Part shown: piece after piece, positions 34,430-43,900 of the stretch
Layout: every line of letters starts with the position of its first letter
Position numbering within the stretch: the stretch's first letter is position 1
Assembly (NCBI GenBank): GCA_905215445.1
Contig: CAJMPZ010000001.1
Span: 1-64,000 of the forward strand
Reading direction: 5' to 3'
DNA: 64,000 nt
Source of the DNA: an uncultured bacterium
Lineage (GTDB): Bacteria; Actinomycetota; Coriobacteriia; Coriobacteriales; Coriobacteriaceae
Position numbers and translations under genes: made by a program
The notes under the pieces: generated by a model
Databases searched by the model: none
Told to the model about the DNA's origin: nothing
What the model saw: only the letters and a program-made list of their open reading frames with translations

Positions 34430-35659
34430 ATGGATCGAAACGAACTCGACCCCAGCGTCCCCAGCGCCACAGAGGTCAAGAAGATTCCCCTCATCATTAA
34501 GGTGTACGCCGTCCTGTGCATCCTTTCCGGCGTGGGCACGCTCCCGTCGGTCGCTGCCTTTATGTGGCAGGTCATCACGGCACTTGTTAACGGCAACGCC
34601 ACCGAAAAGCTCGGCGACAACACGCTCGTCGCAGTCGGCCTTATCGTCGCCGGCATCATGCTCTCTGCGGCAAGTGCCGTCATCCTAATCATCTTTGGCC
34701 TGGACCTTATCAAAAACCAGCGCCGCAACGCCGCCCGCCTGTCCTACATCCTTATTGCATTCACCGTCGTCGAGCTTTTGGTCGACGTGATGCTCCAGGG
34801 CATCGGGCCCTTCCTGCTGCGTCCCGCGATCCAGCTCGGCATCCTTGTTGCACTTTCGGCAACCGTCGACCCCACGCTGCGTCAGGAGCGCGAACTGCAG
34901 CGCCGCCTGCAGGAGATGCTCGACCGCGACGCCGCCGCCGAGGGCATGCTCGGCCGCGATGAAACCGGCGAGGGCTACATCAAGCTCAACTACTTCAACC
35001 TGTTCTGGGTGTTCTTTGTCTGCTGCATACTCGGCCTGATCGCCGAGGACATCTGGCACATGACGGTCGACGACCCGGGCGTCTATCAGAACCGCGCCGG
35101 CATGCTGTTTGGCCCCTTCAGCCCCATCTACGGATTTGGCGCCGTGCTCATGACCATGGTGCTTAACCGCTTCTACAAAAAGAACCCCATCATCATTTTC
35201 CTGGTGAGCGCCCTGCTCGGCGCCAGCTTTGAGGTGTTCGTGGGCTGGTTTATGCAGACCGCGTTTGGCGTGGTCTCGTGGAGCTACTCGCACATAACGC
35301 TGTTCGGTTTGCCCGATCCGCTCGTGGTCCTCACGGGCGGACGCACCTGCACGGGCTTCGCCTGCCTGTGGGGCCTGGGCGGCCTCATCTGGATCAAGCT
35401 GCTGCTGCCGAGGCTGCTTAAGCTTATCAACAAGATCCCCTGGAAGAGCCGCTACTCGGCCACCGTCATCTTTACCGTTATCATGCTGGTCGACGGCGTC
35501 ATGACGCTGCAGTCGCTCGACTACTGGTACCAGCGCGTTAACGGCACGGAGCCGGACATTCCCGTCGCACAGTTCTACGGAGAGCACTTCGATAACGAGT
35601 ACATGGAAAACCGCTTCCAGAGCATGACCATGAGCCCCAAGGATGCGACGCGCGTGTAG
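34430..35659 (+). CDS. Putative ABC-transporter type IV (CmpB-like) membrane protein
   Basis: 409 aa with about nine membrane segments in two halves separated by a charged helix (~150-175, RQERELQRRLQEMLDRDAAA). The second half carries NRAGMLFGPFSPIYGFGAVL, the signature of the ABC_trans_CmpB (PF06541) family, widespread in anaerobic Gram-positives and of unproven function. No ATPase gene is adjacent. GAGAAAGGTTCTGT precedes the ATG. It is divergent from purF and followed by its own terminator. Confidence 0.78.
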   Translation: MDRNELDPSVPSATEVKKIPLIIKVYAVLCILSGVGTLPSVAAFMWQVITALVNGNATEKLGDNTLVAVGLIVAGIMLSAASAVILIIFGLDLIKNQRRNAARLSYILIAFTVVELLVDVMLQGIGPFLLRPAIQLGILVALSATVDPTLRQERELQRRLQEMLDRDAAAEGMLGRDETGEGYIKLNYFNLFWVFFVCCILGLIAEDIWHMTVDDPGVYQNRAGMLFGPFSPIYGFGAVLMTMVLNRFYKKNPIIIFLVSALLGASFEVFVGWFMQTAFGVVSWSYSHITLFGLPDPLVVLTGGRTCTGFACLWGLGGLIWIKLLLPRLLKLINKIPWKSRYSATVIFTVIMLVDGVMTLQSLDYWYQRVNGTEPDIPVAQFYGEHFDNEYMENRFQSMTMSPKDATRV

Positions 35660-35680
35660 CGCTCACCGCGCCCAAAACGC

Positions 35681-35720
35681 AAAATGCCCGCCGGTATCAC
35701 ACGTACCGGTGGGCATTTTT
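35681..35720 (+). terminator. Terminator of the CmpB-like gene
   Basis: AAAATGCCCGCCGGTA (35681-35696) pairs with TACCGGTGGGCATTTT (one G-T), ending in TTTTT. Confidence 0.88.
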
Positions 35721-35749
35721 ATAAACGATCCCTCTATCGACGCAGGCCT

Positions 35750-36169
35750 CTACGCCTCGCGCTCGACCTCACTCACGCATTCGTTCTTGATGGTGCCAAC
35801 GAGCGCCTGCAGCGCATCGACCACGTGCGGGCGAATGTCCCCGCCGATAAGCACGAGCATGATGTCGTCACCTACGGCAAGCTCGCCGCTTGCCAGCCAC
35901 ACACGCACATAGCCGATACCCGGCATCGCGCGCGTGGCCTCGATAGCAGACCGTACCTTTTCGGCGTCGTAGTCAAAGACCATGCCGCCCACCCTGTGGC
36001 CTGGCGCCACGCCATCGGTCTCGACTCCGCGCACCTCGGCCTTGGGCGTCGCGCGCACCACACCGTTATGCGTCAGATACATCCCACAGCCTGCCGCCGA
36101 AGCATCGGCCTTGGCCTCGCGCAGCCAAGCATCAATCGAAGGCATCAATTTGCCACTCTCGAGCATCAT
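35750..36169 (-). CDS. MoaE-like protein (molybdopterin synthase catalytic subunit family)
   Basis: 139 aa. The layout GCGMYLTHNGVVR, a variable middle, GYVRVWLASGELAVGDDIMLVLIGG, then HVVDALQALVGTIKNECVSEVE parallels MoaE, which transfers sulfur in molybdopterin synthesis. The active-site Lys corresponds to TIKNE. The HR motif that normally precedes the strand is replaced by VRVW, so the protein is divergent and its activity is uncertain. No moaD or other molybdopterin gene is nearby. AAGGGAGAA precedes the start (two adjacent ATGs). Confidence 0.55.
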   Translation of the reverse strand: MMLESGKLMPSIDAWLREAKADASAAGCGMYLTHNGVVRATPKAEVRGVETDGVAPGHRVGGMVFDYDAEKVRSAIEATRAMPGIGYVRVWLASGELAVGDDIMLVLIGGDIRPHVVDALQALVGTIKNECVSEVEREA

Positions 36170-36187
36170 TTCTCCCTTACCGTCGTC

Positions 36188-36224
36188 GAGTAGCCAATTT
36201 GGGACGGGGCCTTTTTAGCTACTC
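36188..36224. repeat. GAGTAGC palindrome
   Basis: GAGTAGC and GCTACTC flank GGGACGGGG and a T-run. It lies between the sortase stop and the MoaE-like start and may terminate the sortase transcript. Confidence 0.5.
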
Positions 36225-36233
36225 TCGAACAAC

Positions 36234-37232
36234 TTATTCCTCGACCGGCGTGAGCACCATGACGGCGCGTGTGTTGCTCAGCGACAGCGAACGACAGGTC
36301 ACGAGCGTTACAACCTTGGTTGCCGAAGCGGCACGATCGGTGGCATCACTCGCCACGGCAGAGGCACCGTCGAGCATCTCGGACAGGTAGTTCTTGAGCC
36401 CGTCATCGCCCTCAAAATTGGGCGTGCGCGCCTTGGCATACGTGTCCTCGACAACTTTGGTCGCCAGTGGTCGCAGCTTATACGTAGCATCCCGTGTGAT
36501 GTAATACACAAACTCGATGCTATCGAACGTTGCCTGGTCAGTCGTATCCGAAATCACGTTGAACATCGATCCGTCGTTCATATGGTGGCCGTAGATCGTG
36601 GTCTGCTGGTCGACCATTCCCGGCGCGGTGTCATCGCTATCCAGGAAAATGGCACCGGATGCGTTTGCCGCACCGTCAAACAGCGTGTTGAGGTATTTGG
36701 AGTTGTTGTTGGTCTGCACCACGGGATAGTTGATGTTGGTTCCCGGTGCGTAAATCCAACCCACAATCTCGGGGTTCGTCTGAGCAAGTGCATCAAAGTC
36801 GATAATCGGCACGCCGCTGGCGTCCTTATCGCTTACATATTGCTTCTCGATTTTCTGATACGACTCGCTCGCCTGCTTATAGCCAATCTGGGCATTAATA
36901 AAAATAGCGGCGGCGGCGACAATCAGACCGATACCGATGATGATGAGCAGAATGGGAATAATGGAGCGGCGCTTTTTGCGCGGCGGCTCGGTGTAATCCG
37001 ACGGCGCGGCATGCGATGAAGACCGAGGCGGCTTCTTAGCGGAGCTATAAGACGAAGGACGATATGCGGCCGGCGCGTCCTGTCGACGATGCGTCGCCGG
37101 TGTCACGGGGCGCGGCGCGCGCGGCTGCTGAGGAGAGGATGTCCGACCCTGCTGCGCCGCATGGGCGGCACCCGGCTTCGACGGATCGGGAATCTGAGAA
37201 GCCTTGAATCGTTTTCCCTGATAATCGGACAT
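36234..37232 (-). CDS. Class B-type sortase
   Basis: 332-aa membrane-anchored transpeptidase that attaches surface proteins to the cell wall. A Pro/Arg/Ser-rich cytoplasmic N-terminus (~1-85) is followed by a membrane segment (~90-112, IIPILLIIIGIGLIVAAAAI). The catalytic domain has GWIYAPGTNINYPVVQ, the active His in TIYGHHMNDGSMF, the nucleophile Cys in TLVTCRSL and Arg in NTRAVMVL. The GH31 protein with an IPNTG signal is encoded ~0.7 kb away and is a natural substrate candidate, though class B enzymes more often use NPQTN-like signals. Confidence 0.88.
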   Translation of the reverse strand: MSDYQGKRFKASQIPDPSKPGAAHAAQQGRTSSPQQPRAPRPVTPATHRRQDAPAAYRPSSYSSAKKPPRSSSHAAPSDYTEPPRKKRRSIIPILLIIIGIGLIVAAAAIFINAQIGYKQASESYQKIEKQYVSDKDASGVPIIDFDALAQTNPEIVGWIYAPGTNINYPVVQTNNNSKYLNTLFDGAANASGAIFLDSDDTAPGMVDQQTTIYGHHMNDGSMFNVISDTTDQATFDSIEFVYYITRDATYKLRPLATKVVEDTYAKARTPNFEGDDGLKNYLSEMLDGASAVASDATDRAASATKVVTLVTCRSLSLSNTRAVMVLTPVEE

Positions 37233-37267
37233 GGCTCTCCTTATACTGCGGCGAAACGGCGGAACGC

Positions 37268-37732
37268 TTAGGCGTCAGCCATCTCCTGCTTCATCTTCTC
37301 GATAACCTTGCGGTACTCGGGGTCGCATGCGCCCAGAATCTGCGTGGCGTAAATGGCAGCGTTCTTGGCGCCGTTGATGGCAACGCAGGCCACGGGCACG
37401 CCGGAGGGCATCTGCACCATCGACAGCAAAGAGTCCATACCGCCCAGGTCACTCGTCTTCATAGGCACGCCGATAACCGGCAGCGGCGTAAAGGCAGCCA
37501 CGACACCACCCAGGTGAGCGGCCTTGCCGGCGGCGGCGATAATCACCTTGATGCCGCGATCGGCAGCAGTCGAAGCCCACTCGTGGACCTTCGCCGGCGT
37601 GCGGTGTGCGCTCGCGATCACGAGCTCATAGGGCACACCCAGTGCCTCGAGCTCGGCGGTGCAGCCTTCCATAACGCCCAGATCGGACTTGGAACCCATG
37701 ATGATCCCGACAACCGGCTTCTGATCTGCCAT
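37268..37732 (-). CDS. purE: N5-carboxyaminoimidazole ribonucleotide mutase
   Basis: Class I PurE (154 aa) of purine synthesis. Recognised by VGIIMGSKSDLGVM, ASAHRTPAKVHEW, AAAGKAAHLGGVVAAFT, PVIGVPM and SLLSMVQMPSGVPVA. ATG 37738 lies three bases after AGGAGG and ATG 37732 nine bases after; I chose the latter, but either is possible. No purK is beside it. It sits apart from the other purine genes, between the sortase and the GH31 gene. Confidence 0.94.
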   Translation of the reverse strand: MADQKPVVGIIMGSKSDLGVMEGCTAELEALGVPYELVIASAHRTPAKVHEWASTAADRGIKVIIAAAGKAAHLGGVVAAFTPLPVIGVPMKTSDLGGMDSLLSMVQMPSGVPVACVAINGAKNAAIYATQILGACDPEYRKVIEKMKQEMADA

Positions 37733-37885
37733 AAACATAGACCTCCTGTTGAGAGCGGTGACGCAGCGAATCCGCGACCCTTAACTGCAAATAATTCAAG
37801 TATAGCCGCCGATGCTGATGTGTTCGGCGGGAGACGGAACGCTTTGCGAGATTAAGGCCGAAGGGTCGGAGCTTTCCGCCTACAT

Positions 37886-37931
37886 TCAAAAAGCGTGCCC
37901 ACCGTCCTTTGGTGGGACGGCGGGCACGCTT
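37886..37931 (-). terminator. Terminator of the GH31 gene
   Basis: AAGCGTGCCC...GTCC pairs with GGAC...GGGCACGCTT and is followed by TTTTTGAATG on the minus strand, about 20 bp after the stop. Confidence 0.88.
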
Positions 37932-37949
37932 GCTTAGCTGTTGCTGGGG

Positions 37950-40900
37950 CTACTTAGCCTTGCTGCGACGATGGAAGAAAGCGCCGATTGCGGCGATGAT
38001 GGCGCCAAGACCACCGACGGTCGCGACGGTCGCCGCCGTCTGGTCTCCGGTATTGGGAATCGCCGAACCGTTCTTCTTGCTGCCCTGGGCCTTGTCGCCT
38101 GCGGGCTTGCCCGCCTGGTTGCCGCCGTTCGAGCCATTGCCGGAACCCTGGTTGCCCGAGCCGCCCTGGTTGCCGGAATCGGCATCCTTGAGGCTCTCAA
38201 TGGCCAGCTTGAGCTGGCCATAGGCCGCCTGGATCTGGGTGTCGGAAGCATTCTCATCACCCAAGACGTCCTCGGCGTAGGTAATGGCATCCGTCAGGAC
38301 CTTGACAGACTCGGCCGTCTTGCCCCTGGTGTCAGTCTCCTTCGCCTGCTTGACCAGGGCCTTGAGCTGCTTCTTAGTCGGATTCTCGACCGGGGCCACC
38401 GGGGTCTTCTCGAGCGCGCCGCGGGCGCTCTCGAGCGCTCTGAGCGCCTGGTCGACCTCGTCCTGCGTGGCGTTCTCGTCGCTCAAGATGGCGCGGGCGC
38501 TCGCCAGGGCGTTCTCGAGCGCCGTCCAGGAGGCCTCGGTGTAGTCACCGGCCTTGAGGTCGCCGGCAGCAACCTCGGCATCAACCTTTTCGATCGCGGT
38601 AGCGAGATCATCCTTCGCCACCGGATCGGGGACGGCCGTACCGTAGAACTTGAGCTCTGCCATGCTGCAGTAGGCATCAACGTCGCCTCCGCCGGCGTGA
38701 ATCACCTTGACGGTCACGTAGCGACCGCGCGCGGCGCCAAAGCTCATCTGTTTCCAGTCGCCACGGTCGGTGAGCACGCGGCCGTCGTTGTCGAAGGCGA
38801 ACGTACCCATCGACGCGGCGGTGCCCATCTCATAACCGTCGGCAGTGTCGGAGACCAGTATCTCGGCCTCGAAGATATCGCCGTTAGTGCCGCCGTCCTG
38901 GCGCGGCAGGAATGTAACGTCGGTGAGATCGTAGTCGCGGCCCAGGTCGACACTCAGATACTGGGGCATACCGGTCCCATGGGCCCAGTCGCTGTGCCAA
39001 AGCGTCCGCTCGTCGCCGTCGAGAGCGTTGACGGCGTTGCTGCCCTCGTAGTCGGCCTCACTCGAGAAGCGGGCCACCTTGACGTTCTTGCGGTTCTCGG
39101 GCGTGTTGATGAGAATCTTCTCATCGACAGGGCGCATCTTGAGGCCGTCGATTGCCTTCTCGATCTTGACTGTGGCGTCTGCGACATCCTTCTTGCTATA
39201 GCTGCCTTGGCCGCCGTCGAGGAGCTTCTGAGCCGCCTCGACCGCAGTGGTGAGAGCTGCATAGGAATCCTTAGTGTAGACGGACTCGCTGTAGCCCGCG
39301 GCCTTGGAAAGCGCTGCCACGAGCGCAGAGGTATCGACACCAGCCTTGACCTCGACCTCATAGGATGCGGTCTTGGAGGGGTCGAGTACCGACGCCACCG
39401 TGATCTTTGCCTTGCCGGCCTTGTTGGCACGCAGGTAGTAGCTCACGCTATCGCCAGCCTGAACAGCGGAGACGCTTACCACAGAGGGGTCGGAGCTCTC
39501 GACCGTCACATAGGGGTAGCCGGCGCTCTCAGGCGTGGCCTTGGCGTCGACGAGCGTAACGTCGCCTTCAAAGAACTCGGTCTGGTTCTTGCCTAGCTCG
39601 ACACCCTCGATGGCCTCGACACCCTGCGTGTAGTTGAAGTTGACCTCACGCAGTGTGAGCATCTGGTCACCCGATGCCTCAAGCGGCGTGACCTCGACCT
39701 TGGTCGCCTTCTTGCCCTTGTTCTCGGCAGAGAGGCCAAAGGCGTAGCGAGCCCGGAAGGAATCGTACTCCCCGCCCGCGAACTCTTGGGTCGAGCCATC
39801 CTCGAACGTCACGACAGCCTTGATCTTCTGCACGGTTCCGTTGCCACCGTTGCGGTTAACGACCTCGACACTATCGAGTTTCGACGGCGTCTTAAATGCG
39901 AATGTCATCGTGGTGGGAAGCTTCACGTAACTCGGAAGCTTACCCTCGCTGTCCCAGTTGCCGCTCCAGTTCCATAGGAACTCAAAGCCGTTGTCGCCCT
40001 CGTTATTATCGAACAGCGCGTTATAGCTCTTCTGCTGGATAAGTTTCTCGACGTTGGTCCCGTCGTCGGTCGTGAGCTCATCGTTGGTCATCGTGATGTT
40101 GAAGGCATCCTGACCGTACTCGGCGACCGTTGGCTGAGGAACATCCGGCATCGTCACCGTGCCGTCGCTCGCAAACTCAAGCGCGTCGCATGCCGGACCG
40201 ATGAGCCAAGATGTCGAGGGCAGTTCGACCTTGCCGGCGGTCTTGGCCTTGAGCTTGAAACTCGCCACCGCGCCGGTACCGTTGTAGAGCTTGCCATCGC
40301 CGCGGTTGGCAAAGGCGAGATTGATAGTCTGCGTTCTGTCCGCGAACTGGACCTTCTCGCGAGACAGGTTCTCCATGCCGGCAGTCGAGCCGTCCTGCGC
40401 GATGCTCTCGGACACAAACTCGAACTGGTCGCTCTTGAAGTTGACGAGAGCGCCCAGGGCGTTGACGTTCTTGGCGTCGGCCGCATAGACATCAACGGTG
40501 ATCTCATCACCAGCCTCGACCTCGGTCTTGCTCGGTATCACCGCGAGCGAACCTGCGACCTTGCCCTTTTGTTTAGTGCCACCGTCAAGACCCGCCATGG
40601 TGAACGAGTAATCGTAGACGTCGTAAACGCCGTTATCGTTGAGGTCGGCGAAGTGGTCGCGGATCTGCGAACCGAACGTCGGGGTATCGGGCTCGCGATT
40701 CTCGAGGCCCAGGTAGTTCTTCATGTTGGAGTAGTCTCCGTCGGAGATCGTGGCCTTGTTGAGGTTGGAGCCCACGGCGAAGCCATCCGTGCCGTCGGTC
40801 TTGTAGATGGCAATCTCGGACGCGGAGAAGAAATTGCCGACCGAGGCGAGCGGTGTCATGCGCACGTAACGGGCGGCCACGGTGCCGTCAAACGCTACCG

Positions 40901-43900
40901 TCTTACAATCAGCGGAACGTGCCCAATCGACCTCCTGGCTCGTCCAGTGGACGCCATCGAGACTCGTCTCAACACGCATCTTGGTCACAGTGCCGTTGCC
41001 GGCGTCATCGCGCGGATAGTACTCGAGCTTATCGAGCTTGTAAGCGCGTCCATAGTCAACGGTAAGCGCCTTGCCCAGATCGTTGCCACCGGAGTGGAAA
41101 CCGCCGTCGCCCGACTGGAACTCATGGTCGAAGGCGAGCTCGGCCTTATGGCTGCCGTAAAGTGAGCCCTCCCAGGTGATTTGCTCGGCGTCGGGGACGT
41201 TCCGCCACGGATCGAGTGCGGAGTTCGCCTCGAGCACATCGCTCCAGGCGGAGTAACCCTCGGCGTTGCGCGAACGAATCTGGTAGGTGTGCTTGCTATT
41301 GTAGGCGAGGTCGGTGTGCGTGAACTCGGCCGCATCACCCACGGCAAACACAGTGCCGTCGACCTTAAGGTCGTAGGAGGTAGCACCATCGACCTTTCCC
41401 CAGGTGAGCTTGATGCTCGTTGGGGTCGTGACGTCCTCGGGTGCAGCAAGGTTCGTGGGTGCGGAGAGGTTCTCGTTGAGGCGATCGGCTGTGAGCGTTG
41501 CGTCGGCGTTCACGAAACCGCCCAGCTCAAGCGTCTGCGCCGCTGCAGCAACATCGGTCTTCGCGAACTTGACGTAGACCTTGGGGTTCGTGGTGATCTT
41601 GGTGTTGTTGAAGCTCTCGCCCTGCTCGGCCTCGGTGCCGTCCGCATCGCTGCCGTAGTGGTTGAGGTTGGGGGTCTTGCTGTAGAAGTAGACCGCCTGG
41701 CCGGCCTCGGGGGTCGCGGCGTCAAAGGTCTCCTGCGAGTTGACCTCAACCACGTTGAGTGCGGATCCGCCGTTCTTGGCGACGACGCTCGTGGGCTTGG
41801 CGGACACATTGGCCACGAAGGTCGTGGTGCGGTTGGAGTCGTAGCCGTTGTAGCCGCCCTGCGAGGCCTCGGCGGTAAAGGTCGCGGTGCCGCCTGCGGC
41901 CTTGGAGCTGTAGACGGTGCTCACATGCTCACCGTAGGAGATATTGTCGATCGTGCCGTAGGAATCGTCCTCAGTCGTGTTGTTTTCGATGGAGGAGCCG
42001 TCGTCCTCGTACTGCGTAAAGGTGCCGTCGCCCTCGGTGGCGAAGAACTCGACGATACGCTGACTGCGGTCGGTACCCTTGGTGTTGGTGTCGCTCACTG
42101 CCTCGGGGTTGTTGTTCTCGGCGTACATCGGCACGATAGCGTTGGCCTTCACAAACAGCGGCAGCTTCCAAAGCGGAGCCTCGTAGTTGTTGAGAACCTG
42201 GCCGCCGCGATACTGCTTACCCGAGAAGTAATCGATCCAGATGGTGGGATTCTCGTCGGTGCCGTAGTTGGGGAGGTAGATCCCATTGCGAATGTCGTTG
42301 CCGTTCTCATCTGCCTGGGTATCCTGATACACCGGTGCCACTAGGAAGTTCTCACCGAACATATACTGGTACTGCGTCGAAGTGCTTGCGGCGTACTCGG
42401 AGTTGTCAGAAAGCAGCATGGCGCGGATCATGGGCAGGCCGGCATCGCCGTTACCCGTGTCGATGTTGGCCGCCGAGGCCGCGCTCGTGTAGATATAGGG
42501 CATGAGCTGCGCCTTGAGCTTGAGATAGAAGCGCGAGATGCCTGTGTAGGGATCGCCGTGCGTCATGGGCGATTTACGGTAGGTGCCCCAACCGTCCATG
42601 TCGAGCATAGAGGGCGTGAACGTCTTCCACTGGTAGTCACGCGCAGAGATGATGGGGTCGCCGCCAAAGATGCCGTCCATGTCGGAGCCGATGTTGGGGT
42701 TGCCCGAAAGACTCTGACCGATATACGTGGGGATATGGAAGCGAATGTACTCCCAGTTACCGCCATACTGGTCGCCGGTCCAAATGCCACCAAAGCGCTG
42801 CGTGCCGGCCCAACCATCGAGCGTGATGATGTTGGGGCGCTTGTTAGCGCCGGTCGTCACCGTGTCATAAGCTGTCTTGATGCCATTAAGACCAAAGGAG
42901 TAGCCAGATCCAACCCAGGCAACGTCGGTCTTAAGGGTAGTGATGCCTCCCGTCTTGACCTCGGCGTCGAAGTCGCGAAGCAGATGCCACGGGGTCTCAG
43001 GGTTGCTGTCGGGCTCAAGGTTGGACTGGGTCCACAAGCCCGTGCTCACACCCTTTGAGTTGGCATACTCGGTGAACTTCTTAAGGTTGTCGACGTTGGC
43101 ACGCACAGCGTTAAGACGGTCGGCCGAGCTCGCTCCGTCGGAGTTGACGCCGCCGGTCTTGTAGTAACCGTTCTGGCCATAGCCGGCGCCGTAGCCGTCG
43201 TTCGGCAGGAACCAGCCGAGCGGCATGTCGCTGTCCTCGTAGTCATCGATAACCTGCCGAGCAGAGAACTGGCGGTCGAAATCGGTCGCTTTCATGTTCT
43301 CGGTATCAACCGTAGGGCCCTCACCGTTGAGCGTCTCGGCCGCAAGTGTGCCGTCGAGCTTGTAGCCCGTCGACATGCCAGACTCGTACTTAACGTCGCC
43401 CTTCTCGCTCGAGGACTTGCTGCCCTTGGTCTCCCACTTCTTTTGACCCGAGGTCGTTGACCAGCCATCACGGTTATAGGCATTAAGATGACCAAGGTAG
43501 AACCCGTACTCGGGCAGCAGTACCGGGTTACCGGTCACCTTGTAGTAGTCCTGCAGCATCTCAGTTGCCACGTTCGAAGCTCCCTCGTTGGTCGCCACGA
43601 AGTAGTAGGCATCAAACTCATTCTCGCTGTGCAAAGTCGTGACCGTCGATGAGTCCGTGGAACCGAAGTCGTAGGAACCCTCTGCAAACGTGTTTCGGAG
43701 CACGCCGTAGCCGTCACTCGTCCAATAAAACGGGTTGGGCGAGGCAACGCCGCCATCGGTCCAGTTGTTCGTGTTGGAGATGGCGATGGTCTGGTTGGTG
43801 TGCAGGAAGCGTCCGTTCTGGGTGCCGCCGCCAAAGAAGTTCTCGGACTTCTCCTTGGCGAGCGTCTGGACGGTACCCTTCTTATCAAGGTCGAGGGACG

